Shown: piece after piece, positions 42,801-52,584 of the stretch
Layout: the number at the start of each line of letters is the position of its first letter
How positions within the stretch are numbered: position 1 is the stretch's first letter
NCBI RefSeq assembly: GCF_051020765.1
Contig: NC_134934.1
Coordinates: forward strand, 7,702,001 to 7,766,000
Reading direction: 5' to 3'
Length of the DNA stretch: 64,000 nucleotides
DNA from: Lasioglossum baleicum
Taxonomy: Eukaryota; Arthropoda; Insecta; Hymenoptera; Halictidae
Translations under genes and position numbers: made by a program
Notes under the pieces: generated by a model
What the model was told of the DNA's origin: nothing
Seen by the model: the letters and a program-made list of their open reading frames with translations, nothing else
The model's database searches: none

Positions 42801-45800
42801 TCGGATCGAATTGCTCTCCCGATGTTTCGTTGGACGATTCTCTCTCGCGGCTTTCCAAGGTCTCTCAAGCTAGAAGCTTTCAAAACAACGTCGCGCGAAC
42901 AAAGAGCTGGAACGTTGAAAACTCACCTTTCAAACAGAGGATCCTCCTCGCTTTCCTTGCTGGCGGATCCGCCTCCGGGACAGCCCACGTTACGTGGCCA
43001 GTCGCACGTCTGTAATTCGTGGCTGCGGAAACGAAAGCAAAACGTAACTTCTCCCGGCACCGATCATTATTATCGTCTGGCCGACTCCGCGACTATTTTC
43101 AACCGGGCTGCGCTTCGACCGCTTCCGGTCGAACGCGAGGCTCGCAGTTCGATAAACCTCCTCGAACTATTACTTTTTCTCGCGGGTCCTTGCGAATTAG
43201 AGGACGATTCGTTAAGGAAGCGAATCAACGGGGAAACGATCAACCTTGATGCAATCATCGATTCACCTCTTCCTGTTCGATACTGAACGTTAAACCTACC
43301 AAGATTAATTATTCAAATAACTTTGATTAAAATTCCTTGTCCAAGCATCCATTATATAAAATATCTTGATAAATTGTTAGCATTTTTATCACAGACAACA
43401 TTTACCGACATTTTTAATGCTTGGTAGGTTTATTGTTAAACGTTCCAGGCCATCAGGACTTTGTCAACGCTTGTCTTTATCGCGTCATAAGTACACTGTG
43501 GATCTTCATGCAAAATAAAAATGTTCTGCATTAATTATAAGTAGACTGCGGATCTTTATGCATTTATGGCTTATGAAAACGTTCGAGAAATACCACAATA
43601 TAAAATTCGATAGAATTTAGTAAAATTTTCATTTGTTTTGGATCTAGAAAGACTGTTCCCATTAAAAATAGAATTTTATTTCATGTCGCTTTCTTAAAAT
43701 TTCTCTACAAAAATTGAAAATTGCGTGGACATCCGCAGTCTAATTATAAGGTCTGGAACGAAATAAAAATTGTTTTCTTCCTCTTTAATAATTCTAATAA
43801 GTTTGATACATAGTACTACATAGACTGCGGATGTTTATGCGAAATGGAAATTATCTGCATCGATGCAACAAATGGAAACCAAGTAGAATGTTATTTCCTC
43901 AAAAATAATGTTTAATTTTCCTACTAAATGTATAAAGATCCGCAGTCTAGTAATATATTATCACTCTCAATGTCCTTTTACGTGTCTCTCATTGTATGTT
44001 TCACTTGTTCTTTTGCATAACATCTAGTCAGAAGCTTCGTAGTTTATTTCACGCTTGAAAAGGGTCAATGTATAAGCAATTACTTTCCTAGTTTCTGAAA
44101 TCAAAGAATCGAGCGTGTACCACCGCGAGGAACGAAAGGATCGATCCAAGCGAGTGGCGCGGAGGTGTATCGATGTGGAGATCGCGGATCGCGTGTATCG
44201 CTGCGGTGGATCAAAACCGTGTATATACCGGTTCGTGGATCGGCGAGGATTTTACGAAGATCGGTTGAATTTGGCATCGTGTTACAAGTAGAGTTTACGA
44301 GCGTCCTTAATTGGACACGGCGTTAGCATCGGATAGGTTTAGGCGACTCGGCGCGCGGGCCGGTTTTCCAGCGAACTTGTTTACTGTTTTGCACGGTGCG
44401 TGTGTCGCCGCGAGTTGTGACTCGCGAGTCCCGTCGCGTCGTGTCTCTAGGAGGTGTGGCAGCCCGATTTTTTCTCGAGGGTTATGCGTACGACCCCCTT
44501 TTACCTCGCCGGTCGCGCGGTTTCCAGATCGAAAGCGCGTCAGGATCGTAATAACGCCCCCCGTTCTCCATTCTCCGTCTCGAGCAACCCAGACCTAACA
44601 CGCTAACACAGAAATCGAGACGCGTCACCGTGATCGGCAACTCGTATCACTCCCGAATCTACTCGATCCGCGCGACGAGGTCGTCGTTATTTAAGAGGTA
44701 TTCGTCGTCGAGACGCGTTCCTAGATATTATCTCTCGATCGTTAATCGCGAAACCGTGTACCGGCGACGCGACGCGTCGGCTGTTGAACCCACGACGTAT
44801 CCACGATCGCGTAAATCCCCTCTCGATCGTTAACTCGCGTGACCCGCTCAAATCTCATTATTCCCACTTTCGACGATCTTTCCGCTTATTCGCCCACGGA
44901 GGTTCGGAACAGGTTTCTATGATCGTTCTCGTCACCGGGAATTCCAGAAAGGTAGCCATCCGCAAGATTTTTAACCAGTCCATAGTCCATATGTGGGTGC
45001 GGTGTTTAAAAGTGAATTTCAAATATCTCTTCGCAGGCAATTGTATCGATCGATGCATATGTTATACAGGCTGTCCTAAAAAGGTTGTACTGCCTTGAAA
45101 GCATTGATTCCAGAGTCGTGATGTCATTTAGAGTAACTTTTTCCCTTACGAAAATGTTCTCCGAGGTTATTAACCCGGCAGTGTCCACGTGGGGACCCAG
45201 CGGATCTTCACCGCTGGGATATGCTGTCTACAGTGGATAACAAAAGTAAGTTAACACTCATATTTTCAATAATGAAATCACGATAACAGTAATATTTATT
45301 CACTTATGAAAATAAACAAGTTGATTACATATTTAATGGTAATGTTGAAAACAAAATTTATCACGATAATCACAGTGATCTGAAGATTTATCAAGACAGT
45401 GATCTTTCTATACTAAATATACAAAATTTGGTGTGCCAAAAGTAAGTTAAAATATCGTTTAATAACGCTGTCCACAATTTTCTCCAATAGCTGTACATTA
45501 GCAAAACCAAAGTAGAATTTTATTTCGGATTAAAAGAAATTAATAATATACATATTTATTTAGACTCTGTTCAGAATCTTCGTCACGAGTCTGACACGAT
45601 ATTGCAAGGCAAGGGGTTAATAACTGTTTAACAAAATGTAAAGATTTACTTCAAATGACCTCAGGAATCCTTTCAAGGAAGTAAAACACATATTTGGGAT
45701 AACCTCTTTCTAACTTCTTTCTAACATGATCAAAAGATCGAAATTGATGAAACAATTGTACATCTGTTCGACTTGAAAAGAATTGTGTGAACTCCTCGTG

Positions 45801-47640
45801 AAGATAAAAGGTAAAACTATGGTACTTAAATAGATACAATCATATTACAAGGATTAATGTAACGTATCGAGTTGGAACGGAAGTTCGTAGCGTTGGCAAA
45901 TTAAAATTGAAAGCTAAAATTCAGATATATATTCATAGATTTATTCAATAACATAATTTCCATTCTGTTTTATTACTTTTTGCCACTTTCGAGGTAATTT
46001 TTCGTGTTATGGGATAAACATATGAATAAATACCTTAATTTTATCTCCGATTCTTAATTTGAAAACACTACGAACTTTCTTTCCAACCCAATATTTTATA
46101 ACCGGAAGGATTGGGGTGGACGGGATTTACGAATTCAGTGGTTTCGAAGGAATTTCATTCTCCTCTTATGTAGAAACCTCTTTGCGGAATCTCTTGTTGC
46201 AAGGTCCCTGGGAATCGGGGAGAGCGCATCCATTAAAGCTGTCTATATCTGGACGACAATGGCTTGTTGCGTTTCGTTTCCCTTTCGATTGAAAGCCGCG
46301 CGGTATAGTTCGGACGCGTTTCAATCCCCCGCGCGCTCTCTGCTAATTTCCGACCATATTAGTCGCTTGTTTCTGAATCGTTTCCACGTATCGACGCGAG
46401 GCGAACTGCCCGAGAAGTCTAGTCGTTTTGTCTTCCCGATCGATTATCCACTTATCCGGAGAACGGTCGAACGCGTTGTCGCGACGCAACGGTACTTCGC
46501 GAGGACTGTTCCTGTCCCAGAAGAGATCTCTATCTTCTTGCGGCGTGTTTAAAAACGAGTCCCCGGGACTTTATAACAGGATAGTAAATTACGCCACGAT
46601 TAAATACCCCGCTTGATTGTCCGCCGACAAATTAGCTCTTTATTTCGAGATACACGCTTCTCCTACTCCCCGGAGTTCCAGGAAATGGGGGAACGGGTTC
46701 TGATTGGTTTTCTACAAAATTCTGCTACCACGATCTCTCCGATTTTTGCGTAAAAATGACAGGTTCCAGCTTTTCTGTTGTACAATTGAGCCGTTTGACG
46801 GAGAAATTGTGCGAATCGAAACAGTCAGCCATCGGATAATAAATAGACTACGGATCTTTTCTAAAATAAAAATTGTTTCCTCTAATTGCAAGATGTGAGA
46901 ACCAAGCAAGAATCGATTTCTTGCGGTTTTATGCAGTTGTAAGAAGCCTGTTGATTGGCTTAAACTGTTATGATGCAAATAATAATTCAAATTACACCCA
47001 CACATCTTGCGTCTTGTGCAGGCCACACTAAATATTGCAATTATTTTATTTAATGATGATTAGACTGTGGATTTCATGCATTTATGACAAAACTGGATAC
47101 GTGTAATTTAAAGCAGTGAACATGTTACACATATTTAACGTCATCAATGTGTTAGTTTCAGCTGAATAGGATAATTAAAGAAGATGGACATGTTAAAAGT
47201 ATTTAAGGACATCAACGAATTAAGAGAAGCATACAATTTTTATTTGGCTCCTGTGTCATGCAATCGATGCGAACATTTTTTATTTTGCATCAACAGACAG
47301 ACAGTCAAATATTCATTTACACCACTTGTATATAAAATGGCTGAATAATTATTATTGAAATGGTACAGGTTCGAGACCTGTGGAGATCTTTATAATACAA
47401 GATTTTTAATTTTCAGGATTAATTGTCCAAGGATTAATTCTCTAAGGATCGTGCAATGAACTCACCTGTACATCAAACCGCCCGTGCAGGATTCGAGCAG
47501 CGCGCCGCCGAACACGCAGACATAGTATTGCGTGCAGTCGCGAGGATGAGGATAGTATCCGAACTCTTCCGGGCACTCGAATTCCAAAGCTGCCTCGTTT
47601 CTGCTCGCTCTGGCGCTTCTCGGGATGTTTCGCTGGCATC
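23705..47640 (-). CDS. Cda5: Chitin deacetylase 5-like (CBM14 + long linker + NodB domain)
   Basis: Fifteen exons per isoform join in phase to 2,396 nt (about 798 residues). They encode one CBM14 domain with six Cys, a Q/H/P/T-rich linker of roughly 350 residues and a polysaccharide deacetylase domain. No LDLa module was seen, which argues against Cda1-Cda3; CBM14 plus long linker is the group IV (Cda5) layout. The deacetylase motifs are present: TFDD (motif 1), HE(I/M)ASHTVSH (motif 2), RAPF (motif 3). Such proteins are secreted and deacetylate chitin in cuticle or tracheal matrix. The secretion signal exon is missing from the assembly; the first exon seen begins in phase 1, as expected after a signal-peptide exon. 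Exons 27272-27497 and 30692-30917 are alternatives. Introns hold many MITEs. Confidence 0.85.
24092..24881. mobile_element. 790-bp element in last Cda5 intron
   Basis: Inverted ends cactgtccaacaaatttc and cactgtccaacaccaaattt, arms of about 60 bp including actgttgggtggttctta. Interior without recognisable protein. Flanked by cta on both sides. Confidence 0.7.
24914..25112 (-). CDS. Cda5: Cda5 exon: C-terminal part of deacetylase domain
   Basis: The acceptor is cttgcag, the donor is caa|gtacgt. Phase 2 in, 0 out. It encodes SPFGLFYHAAWFTQPHHKEG, IVAMDDVWIVTNWQAIQWVR and PFGCNYQ. It contains the TxxQAxxW(V/M) segment typical of the family. The intron before it is only 90 bp and in frame, so retention would add 30 residues without a stop. 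Confidence 0.9.
25203..25510 (-). CDS. Cda5: Cda5 exon: deacetylase domain core
   Basis: The acceptor is taattag, the donor is aacag|gtcggt. Phase 0 in, 2 out. It encodes VGGNNMFKMLWDTNFTYDSS, RPPSWPYTLDYKLFHDCMIP and MVMWQDLNGGRCSMGDACSN. The TYDSS stretch is motif 4 of the NodB fold. Confidence 0.92.
26095..26360. repeat. Hexanucleotide (aattgg/aattga)n microsatellite
   Basis: Degenerate repeats of ggaatt/gaaatt in a Cda5 intron, with a higher-order copy of about 120 bp present twice (26113-26215, 26235-26340). Long Phe/Gln open frames here are artefacts. Confidence 0.85.
26497..26626 (-). CDS. Cda5: Cda5 exon: motif 3 (RAPF)
   Basis: The acceptor is tgcgaacag, the donor is ctcg|gtaagt. 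Phase 2 in, 0 out. It encodes HSFGEQFSQRKWSREVAGQR and ends DVRGMRAPFLS. The first His completes the motif 2 triad SHTVSH begun in the alternative exon upstream. Confidence 0.9.
27272..27497 (-). CDS. Cda5: Cda5 alternative catalytic exon, proximal copy
   Basis: 226 bp, acceptor cacctgcgtggtt read as ...cgcag on the - strand, donor gtctc|gtaagt. Phase 1 in, 2 out. It encodes GDYLPEEIPQIVLLTFDDSV, NDLNKGLYTDLFEKGRKNPN, SATFYVSHEWTDYSQVQNLY and AGGHEIASHTVS. It carries motif 1 TFDD and the start of motif 2. It is a paralogue of the exon at 30692-30917, with the same length and phases. Confidence 0.92.
28608..28807. mobile_element. hAT-like MITE (tagactgcggat ends)
   Basis: 200 bp, flanks ttgataac / ttcataac (8 bp, one mismatch). 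Confidence 0.8.
28939..29148. mobile_element. hAT-like MITE with perfect 8-bp duplication
   Basis: 210 bp, flanked by ctgatcac on both sides (28931-28938, 29149-29156). Confidence 0.88.
29416..30409. mobile_element. MITE (ttaaggatgttctgg ends) split by another MITE
   Basis: Ends ttaaggatgttctggaggta and tacctccagcacatccttaa. Interrupted at 29752-30211. A second, uninterrupted copy lies at 55666-56073. Confidence 0.82.
29752..30211. mobile_element. MITE (cactgagaaaaaa ends), nested
   Basis: 460 bp, ends cactgagaaaaaaa and tttttctcagtg, TA at 29750-29751 and 30212-30213. Confidence 0.82.
30692..30917 (-). CDS. Cda5: Cda5 alternative catalytic exon, distal copy
   Basis: 226 bp, acceptor tatccag, donor gtctc|gtaagt. 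Phase 1 in, 2 out. It encodes GGIPAEQTPQIVLLTFDDAV, NDLNKQLYADLFENGRKNPN, AATFYVSHEWTDYSQVQNLY and ADGHEMASHTVS. The metal and catalytic residues are the same as in the other copy; differences cluster at the N-terminus and around the TFDD loop. Confidence 0.92.
31270..31600. repeat. Decayed Tc1/mariner-derived repeat
   Basis: Shares attcggacacttt, ggaagctagagcacttagtt and aggatgtgaaaa with copies at about 49360-49480 and 61870-62280. No intact transposase. Confidence 0.5.
31601..32560. other. Cda5 intron, nothing specific
   Basis: AT-rich to 31950 (with a solitary MITE end tccgcagtctag at about 31771-31782), then a GC-rich stretch open on both strands. No conserved protein, RNA or repeat recognised. 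Confidence 0.4.
33030..33320. repeat. Copy of the ggcgtaatttgcattattcgg repeat
   Basis: Carries the whole hairpin core (33045-33130) and the side arm cttttatctagcgcttttga, ending in ctgctcgaacagattttgct as at 7300. Confidence 0.7.
33843..34036 (-). CDS. Cda5: Cda5 exon: start of deacetylase domain
   Basis: The acceptor is gggttccag, the donor is ccag|gtgagc. Phase 2 in, 1 out. It encodes a Pro-rich linker (PPTRPSPIYPTPQVDKPAAK) and CRKDVCLLPDCSCGGIDIP, the Cys-rich entry of the NodB domain. Confidence 0.9.
34060..34210. repeat. Degenerate AT-rich tandem repeat
   Basis: Units like gctatactatattatat and gctatacagtatattacg repeated about six times in a Cda5 intron. Confidence 0.55.
35759..35946. 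mobile_element. hAT-like MITE with worn left end
   Basis: Right end gatccgctgtcta; left end reduced to taggcaaaataaaa. Flanks ccgattac / ctgattac. Confidence 0.7.
36149..36193 (-). CDS. Cda5: Cda5 linker microexon with NAGNAG acceptor
   Basis: 45 bp (or 42 bp). The acceptor reads ttccagcag, so either AG can be used; both keep the frame. The donor is ctcc|gtaagt. Phase 2 in and out. It encodes SRGRPQQIHRGTAPP. The frame follows from the phases of both neighbours; a different frame gives QPRTPATDPPRHRPS, which would not join. Confidence 0.7.
37521..37658 (-). CDS. Cda5: Cda5 linker exon
   Basis: 138 bp, acceptor gttcacag, donor gtcag|gtacgc. Phase 2 in and out. It encodes PNVLNHPGVHVTTPNAIVDT and LTTTTQPPPSTTNRPYTVNA, a Thr/Pro-rich mucin-like stretch. 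Confidence 0.85.
38268..38317 (-). CDS. Cda5: Cda5 linker exon
   Basis: 50 bp, acceptor acccgcag, donor ttcag|gtaaga. Phase 0 in, 2 out. It encodes AQVNKNKFRINEGQSF. Joining gives ...YENQ|AQVNKNK... and ...QSFR|PNVL.... Confidence 0.8.
38838..39010 (-). CDS. Cda5: Cda5 linker exon
   Basis: 173 bp, acceptor cttggacag, donor aaccag|gtacgc. Phase 1 in, 0 out. It encodes YNQYTVNQSVPVQPSVKVSD, RQYQKPKKVAVNEADKYNLN and HDDNVQDYDIYENQ. It is Asn/Gln/Tyr rich. Confidence 0.85.
39133..39278 (-). CDS. Cda5: Cda5 linker exon
   Basis: 146 bp, acceptor catcgcag, donor gaag|gtgagt. Phase 2 in, 1 out. It encodes TQVPSSESPRVAKILASTVS SKTYYDSDQSYPYFTIYEDD and PSIFKDE. Cluster of Tyr and acidic residues. Confidence 0.85.
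39570..39616 (-). CDS. Cda5: Cda5 linker microexon
   Basis: 47 bp, acceptor gtcccacag, donor tacag|gtgcgt. Phase 0 in, 2 out. It encodes EREKESTRAQTEAHY. Confidence 0.75.
40398..40701 (-). CDS. Cda5: Cda5 Gln/His-rich linker exon
   Basis: 304 bp, acceptor tctcaacag, donor ggacag|gtgcaa. Phase 2 in, 0 out. It encodes SAKIESLQDQQHQHQHQQQQ, a TTTPTPIPQITEKQIRQRQQ stretch and YHEDEYEPASEIESDRQQRV. The + strand is also open across it, but only the - strand joins the gene. Confidence 0.85.
42927..43022 (-). CDS. Cda5: Cda5 exon: end of CBM14 domain
   Basis: 96 bp, acceptor tttccgcag, donor gaaag|gtgagt. Phase 2 in and out. It encodes HELQTCDWPRNVGCPGGGSA then an acidic stretch. It supplies the fifth and sixth Cys of the chitin-binding domain. 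Confidence 0.88.
43228..43830. repeat. Segment duplicated at 51426-51810
   Basis: Shared stretches include caatcatcgatt, aatgcttggtaggtttattg, ttaaacgttccag, cataagtacactgtggat and cttcctctttaataattcta. Copy one carries a MITE absent from copy two. Confidence 0.8.
43542..43742. mobile_element. hAT-like MITE with perfect 8-bp duplication and empty site
   Basis: 201 bp, flanks attataag on both sides (43534-43541, 43743-43750). The duplicated segment near 51735 shows the empty site with a single attataag. Confidence 0.9.
43821..43949. mobile_element. Short hAT-like MITE
   Basis: 129 bp, ends tagactgcggatg and gatccgcagtcta; flanks gtactaca/gtaatata only partly alike. Confidence 0.7.
44100..46700. 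other. Long Cda5 intron, non-coding
   Basis: 44100-44900 and 46100-46620 are GC-rich with overlapping open frames on the + strand but no recognisable domain. 45066-45180 is a MITE end (acaggctgtcctaaaaagg) related to the 52.6-53.5 kb array. The rest is AT-rich. Confidence 0.4.
46840..47300. mobile_element. Cluster of decayed hAT-like MITEs
   Basis: Ends tagactacggatc (46845) and tagactgtggat (47059), with internal matches to the family (gatgacgaaactgg, ggctcctgtgtcatgcaatc). Confidence 0.55.
47466..47640 (-). CDS. Cda5: Cda5 exon: CBM14 chitin-binding domain (first exon seen)
   Basis: 175 bp, acceptor tctcttgcag, donor tacag|gtgagt. Phase 1 in, 2 out. It encodes CQRNIPRSARASRNEAALEF then FECPEEFGYYPHPRDCTQYY and VCVFGGALLESCTGGLMY. 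Cys spacing fits CBM14/peritrophin-A. No Met or signal peptide is in this exon, so at least one exon lies upstream. Confidence 0.9.
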
Positions 47641-48673
47641 CTGCAAGAGACACAGTGTCATTCCGCGTTAGCGCACGCATTCTCATAAGCGGAACGCGGA
47701 TCTTTACTCGGATTCCCATTCTCATGAATTGTTTTACAGAACAACGGACAAACTCGTCTACTTATAGAAGGAAAACACCGCAGAAATGTCGTTCACGTCT
47801 TCGCAATCTCCGCGGAAGCGTGAAGATTTACAATCATAGATAGAGACGCGATTCGTGATCCTTCCAATTAATCTATCGCAACTTACATACATCGAACTGT
47901 GATTGATTTCGAATTTTTATGCACAATGAACATTGCCTGGGTTCAGGATTCGAAAAGAATTGTGCTTACTCCTCGTAAAAATGCACAGTGAAATTACAAA
48001 TTTGTATGCACAATGAAAATTGTTTGATTCCATCGCAAGATACAGAAGTGACATAGACATTGATTGCTCTCCTTGATCATTGTAAACGGTTGATAATGGT
48101 ACAATAGCATTTCGAAACGCTTTAAACGATTCTTCTTGCATTTGATCTACCAATTTTTGTTGTTGAATGCAGAAAATCCGCAGCACAGCGATAAACATCG
48201 ATTTCACAGTTGCAGTCCAATTGTGATTCAATTATTCCGCACGTTGTCAACCGAGCGAAGCCGCTGCAGTACAATAAATGCTACAAATGGGAGTGGACAT
48301 AATCGCTAACGGGACATCGTGGTAAAGGGCACGGTCAGAGCAGTTGGCAGTGAGAAGAAGCGCGACGACGCGGCCCGTGAAAGTCTCGAATTTGCTATTC
48401 CGAGGGTGTCACGGGTTCTTATCCGCCGCAGTTGAGGGGTTAAGTGGACGTTAGGCGAGTTATTAACGGCCGCGTTTCGTGCGGCTGGTGTATCGGTGCA
48501 CAAAACGGCCGCAATGAAACGTGACCGGTGTACGAAGACGGCGGATTGCGCAACCGAGAATAAATAACCGGATTTTTGGTCGACCTTGCGCGGTGCGTTG
48601 CCGAGAAACTCGGACACGAGTCGTCGAGCGATCGCGCATCCGCCTGAACGGCGCCGGGACGCTCTCTTATAAC

Positions 48674-48875
48674 TACACTGCGGATCTTGACGCAAAATAA
48701 AAAAATGTTCGCATTGATTGCAGAACATAGGAGCCAATTAAAAAGTGTATTTTTCTGTTAATTATCCCATTAAACTGAAACTAATACATTGATGACCTGA
48801 AATGTTTTTAGCATGTCCACTGCTTTAAATTGTACGGACGTATTTTTGTCATAAATGCGTAAAATCCACAGTCTA
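48674..48875. mobile_element. hAT-like MITE with perfect 8-bp duplication
   Basis: 202 bp, flanks cttataac on both sides (48666-48673, 48876-48883). Confidence 0.88.
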
Positions 48876-49499
48876 CTTATAACTGTATATTGGCACCAAT
48901 AACATTTTATTTGGATTAAAAAGACTGCAAATCTTCTGAAGTAAAGTTGTTTGCTTTAACTGGAAGATATCAGAACCAAGTAGGAATTGATTTCCTTTTG
49001 TTTAGTGTTTCAAATCACACCTGCTTATTGTTGACAGAGATGCATGGAGATCCGCAGTGCACTACGAGTTATTTTACGGTTTCAGTGATTAGATCTTTCT
49101 TGTAGTTTGTGGTTTCCTGAGAAAGGAGAACATTTATACCTATCACATTCCTATTATAGAGTGTGACCGGACGGGTAACCGAGCAGGGGGTGATACTACA
49201 TGTAAAAATAAGTCGAAAAAAGGAATAAAATTTTTTTGTTTCACCCTTCGTTTTCGAGAGAATCGAGTTTGAAAATGCAGCGAATGCACGTGCCATTGCA
49301 CAGGAATCGTCTGACGCGACTGACCATGATCAACCAATTCTACTTTGTGCATATACAGTAGCGGACAAAAGTTTTAAGACCGCTCTAAAGAAGACGATAA
49401 CTTTTTTTAATATTGTATTATACGATTTAAACTTTTTTTGGAAGCTAGAGCAATTAGTTTACTAAAGGATGTGAAAAGTTTTTCTTCCATGATTTCTTT

Positions 49500-49639
49500 T
49501 TTTAATCAACGATTCACGATTAACTTCATCAATCGATTGAATCAATCGTCGATTTTCCGATGATTCCTTTATTTAATCGTACACATTAATCAATCAATCA
49601 ATCAGGATTAAAATTTCAATCGATTAATGCCCAACTCTG
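49500..49639. mobile_element. Right end of a hAT-like element (gcccaactctg)
   Basis: Contains aatcaacgattcacgattaa and caatcgattaatgcccaact, as in the complete element at 63123-63402. Left end missing. A partial tagactgcggat MITE begins at 49647. Confidence 0.65.
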
Positions 49640-51425
49640 TTATTAGTAGACTGCGGATCTTTATGCAAAATAAAAAATGTCTACGTCGATTCCAAGACTC
49701 AGAAGTTACGTAAAAATTTCTTTCTTCTTTTAATTATTTTATTGAACTGAAACTAATACGTTGATGTTCTTAAATTTTTTTAATATCTTCATCACGAGTC
49801 AGACACGATATTCTAGTGTAGTGCAAGGGGTTAAAGGATGTTACGTTGGTCTTGTGCAAGCTACACTAAGATTACATTGCAATTAATGTATTTCATGATG
49901 ATTAAACCCTTAAGGAGTGGTGTCAAACCGGACACACCGCTTTTACATTAAAGGAATGAATAACATGTTTAGTAGATTCTGTGTGAATCACGAGTCCGAC
50001 TCGATGTTGTACTGCAAGGGGTTGAACATGTAACAAATTTAATCAAGTATGGTTCTCAGCAGCACGTTCGCCAGAATCGTAAAATACCTAATGGTTCTAT
50101 GGTTCGTTACCATCCAATAGTCTTCACGTCGAGGCAGTGATCTTTCAGCACCGATGTCTTCGCGTTTAACGGAAGTCTCCGGCACTCACGCCACGGTAAC
50201 GCTCCTTTGTATTCGCCGCTTTCTTTGGGGACTCTCTCCGCGCGCGGTTGTTCGCCGAATTGTTTCGTCTGATGCAACGAAAGCCGATACCGATCTCCTG
50301 GCACGGTAATTAATCGCGTGCTCGTTCGGAACGGAGCACAATCGTGCCTAATACACCGGCGACCGAGTTTCTGCGTTCTCCCGCTGCCGGTTCCCTCGGC
50401 CGAAACGGGAGGTCAAAGATCGCGCGCCGAGATTCACACCTGTCCTCCTACAAATCGGCCTGTTCTCGCGACCGAGGACAACAAAATGCCCCGAAACAAA
50501 GAGAAGATCTACCTTGATAACATCTCCATGTTTCTTGACTGCGGATTTGACGCATGAACACTAAATCTACCGAGCACTAAACGCGACTACAATGTTTTAG
50601 CATACAAAAATGACAAGGCTCTACTTATTTAGATTACGTGCAATTTTTATTGCAGTATGTGCTTGGATAAACAAATTTATCGAATCGATTTCCATGTAAG
50701 CAACTTCGTAATTTCAATAATTGCAAGATGAAACATATAAAACCGGTCATGTGACCGGCAGCGGTAGGTTTATTTTAAGTGTTTCATTTGAAATTTACTT
50801 CAAAGGACAAAGGACTTGACTGCCACTTTTTTTAAACAATCTTGTTTACTAATCATATTAAATAACTTTGTTGTAATTTAAATCTGTGGAACTTATATTT
50901 GTTTTTAACTAAAAAATACGACTTAAATAATGAAAGGAAGAGCCAAAATACATTTTCCTTTCTCCGACGTCGAGTCACACGCGACAAAGGAGTGCAACGG
51001 GTTAGTGGCGAAGTGGATGCGGTATGTATACAAACATTAAAAGAGTTTAAGGGTATTGATATATATTTTTTACAATACATTAAAATTATTAATGAGCAAA
51101 ATCAATTTTTAGTTAGCTCATGCATCTGGGAATTGTCGCACAAATTCCTTTATACTTTGCGTGAAGATCACTAGTTTAGATATTAAGGTATAGACAGGAT
51201 GTAGTAGAAGAGAATGAAACTTCTATGGCAACCGCGATGGGATATTCTAAATATTTTAAATTGAATTTAATTCAAGAAATTTACAAAAATTCTAAAGAAA
51301 TATTTTGACGTAAATCTACTTTTCTTAAGTCTCCATCGAGCAGCTTCACGATAGAATCGAGTTCATTAAAGACACGTTCCCTGATGAGCAAACACGATCA
51401 GCAACTGTTTTTCAACTTAAATTTC

Positions 51426-51810
51426 ATGTTGCTGCAATCATCGATTGACCTCTTCATCCTGTTCAATGCTTAACACTAAACCTACCACGATCAATTATTA
51501 TTCAAAATATAAAATTCATTTATGGAAAATTATTATTAATTATTATAAATTTCCTTGTCCAAGTATCTATTAAACAGAAAATCTTGATAAATTGGTAGCA
51601 TTTTTATGAGACGACATTTACCGACGTTTTTAATGCTTGGTAGGTTTATTGTTAAACGTTCCAGTCTTTTCTACATCGTATCATAAGTACACTGTGGATG
51701 TTTACGCAAAATAAAAATTTTCTGCATTAATTATAAGGTACTCGAACGAAAGAAAAAATGTTCTCTTCCTCTTTAATAATTCTAATAAGTTGATAGTACT
51801 ATGCATACAT
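51426..51810. repeat. Second copy of the 43.2-43.8 kb segment
   Basis: See 43228-43830. Same order and orientation; lacks the MITE. Confidence 0.8.
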
Positions 51811-52584
51811 ACTTTATATATTTTTAAAGTTTCCATCGAACGGCTTCACGAAAGAATCGAGTTCATTAAGGACTCGTTCCCTGATGAGCAAACACGATTA
51901 GCAACTGTTTTTCAACTTAAATTTCGAGTTTCGTTCAGCTAGCGTTCACCGTTCGAAACGACTCTCCGTGTATCAGGCTGTGTAATGCCCGTTTTCGACA
52001 TGGCCATTATTCCTTTTATGCAATTTAGATGCTACTCGATTATACACATAATTAACACGATGTGAGAACGCTCGGGAGGCCTCTAATTAAACGAAAGGCA
52101 CCGCCCGGCCATCGATTATATGTACACGATAGTACGCGGTCTTCCGTGTATAACGTTCGCCTAGATCTTACTCAATCGTCAAGACGCCAGATCTACAAGC
52201 ATTCCGCTGACATTTCTCCGATTCCACCTAATCGAGTCGAATTCGGCACGTAGTTTTAATCCGCCGACACGCCCACCTCGTTAACGCTCTCGAAAACCTT
52301 AGTCACGCATTTGCATACATCATCGAGCTTTCCTCTTCCTCGCGACGCGAGACTACTTTCACGATGGGATCTCGGCCGATCGGTCGATCGGAAGGTTAAG
52401 GACCTGTCGAGAGTACGGCAGCACCCACTGCATACCCCTCGGCCTGTCTATTTTCGCATGCATGATTCAAAGAGTTACTATAGTCCGTCCAACGAGACAG
52501 CCAAGCACCAGTGTGCGTTCTCTGCTGACTATCCGAGAAGTGTAAGGATCTGATTACCTTCACAGCTTCGTCTCGTTGGACAAA

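Noticed and set aside
42172..43286. Long open frames on both strands (256 residues +, 202 residues -)
   Set aside because: GC- and CpG-rich sequence with Arg/Ser-rich translations and no domain. The real exon here is only 42927-43022 on the - strand (end of CBM14).
47364..47385. acaggttcgagacctgt, a T-arm-like hairpin
   Set aside because: A neat 5-bp stem and B-box, but the 60 bp upstream cannot form D and anticodon arms.
23705..47640. Assignment as Cda1/Cda2 (serpentine/vermiform)
   Set aside because: These have an LDLa module after the CBM14. None is seen here; instead a long Q/P/T-rich linker connects to the catalytic domain. The mutually exclusive exons resemble Cda2, but domain layout weighs more.
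48306..48737. 143-residue - strand frame
   Set aside because: Begins inside a hAT-like MITE and continues into GC-rich sequence without domain or splice support.
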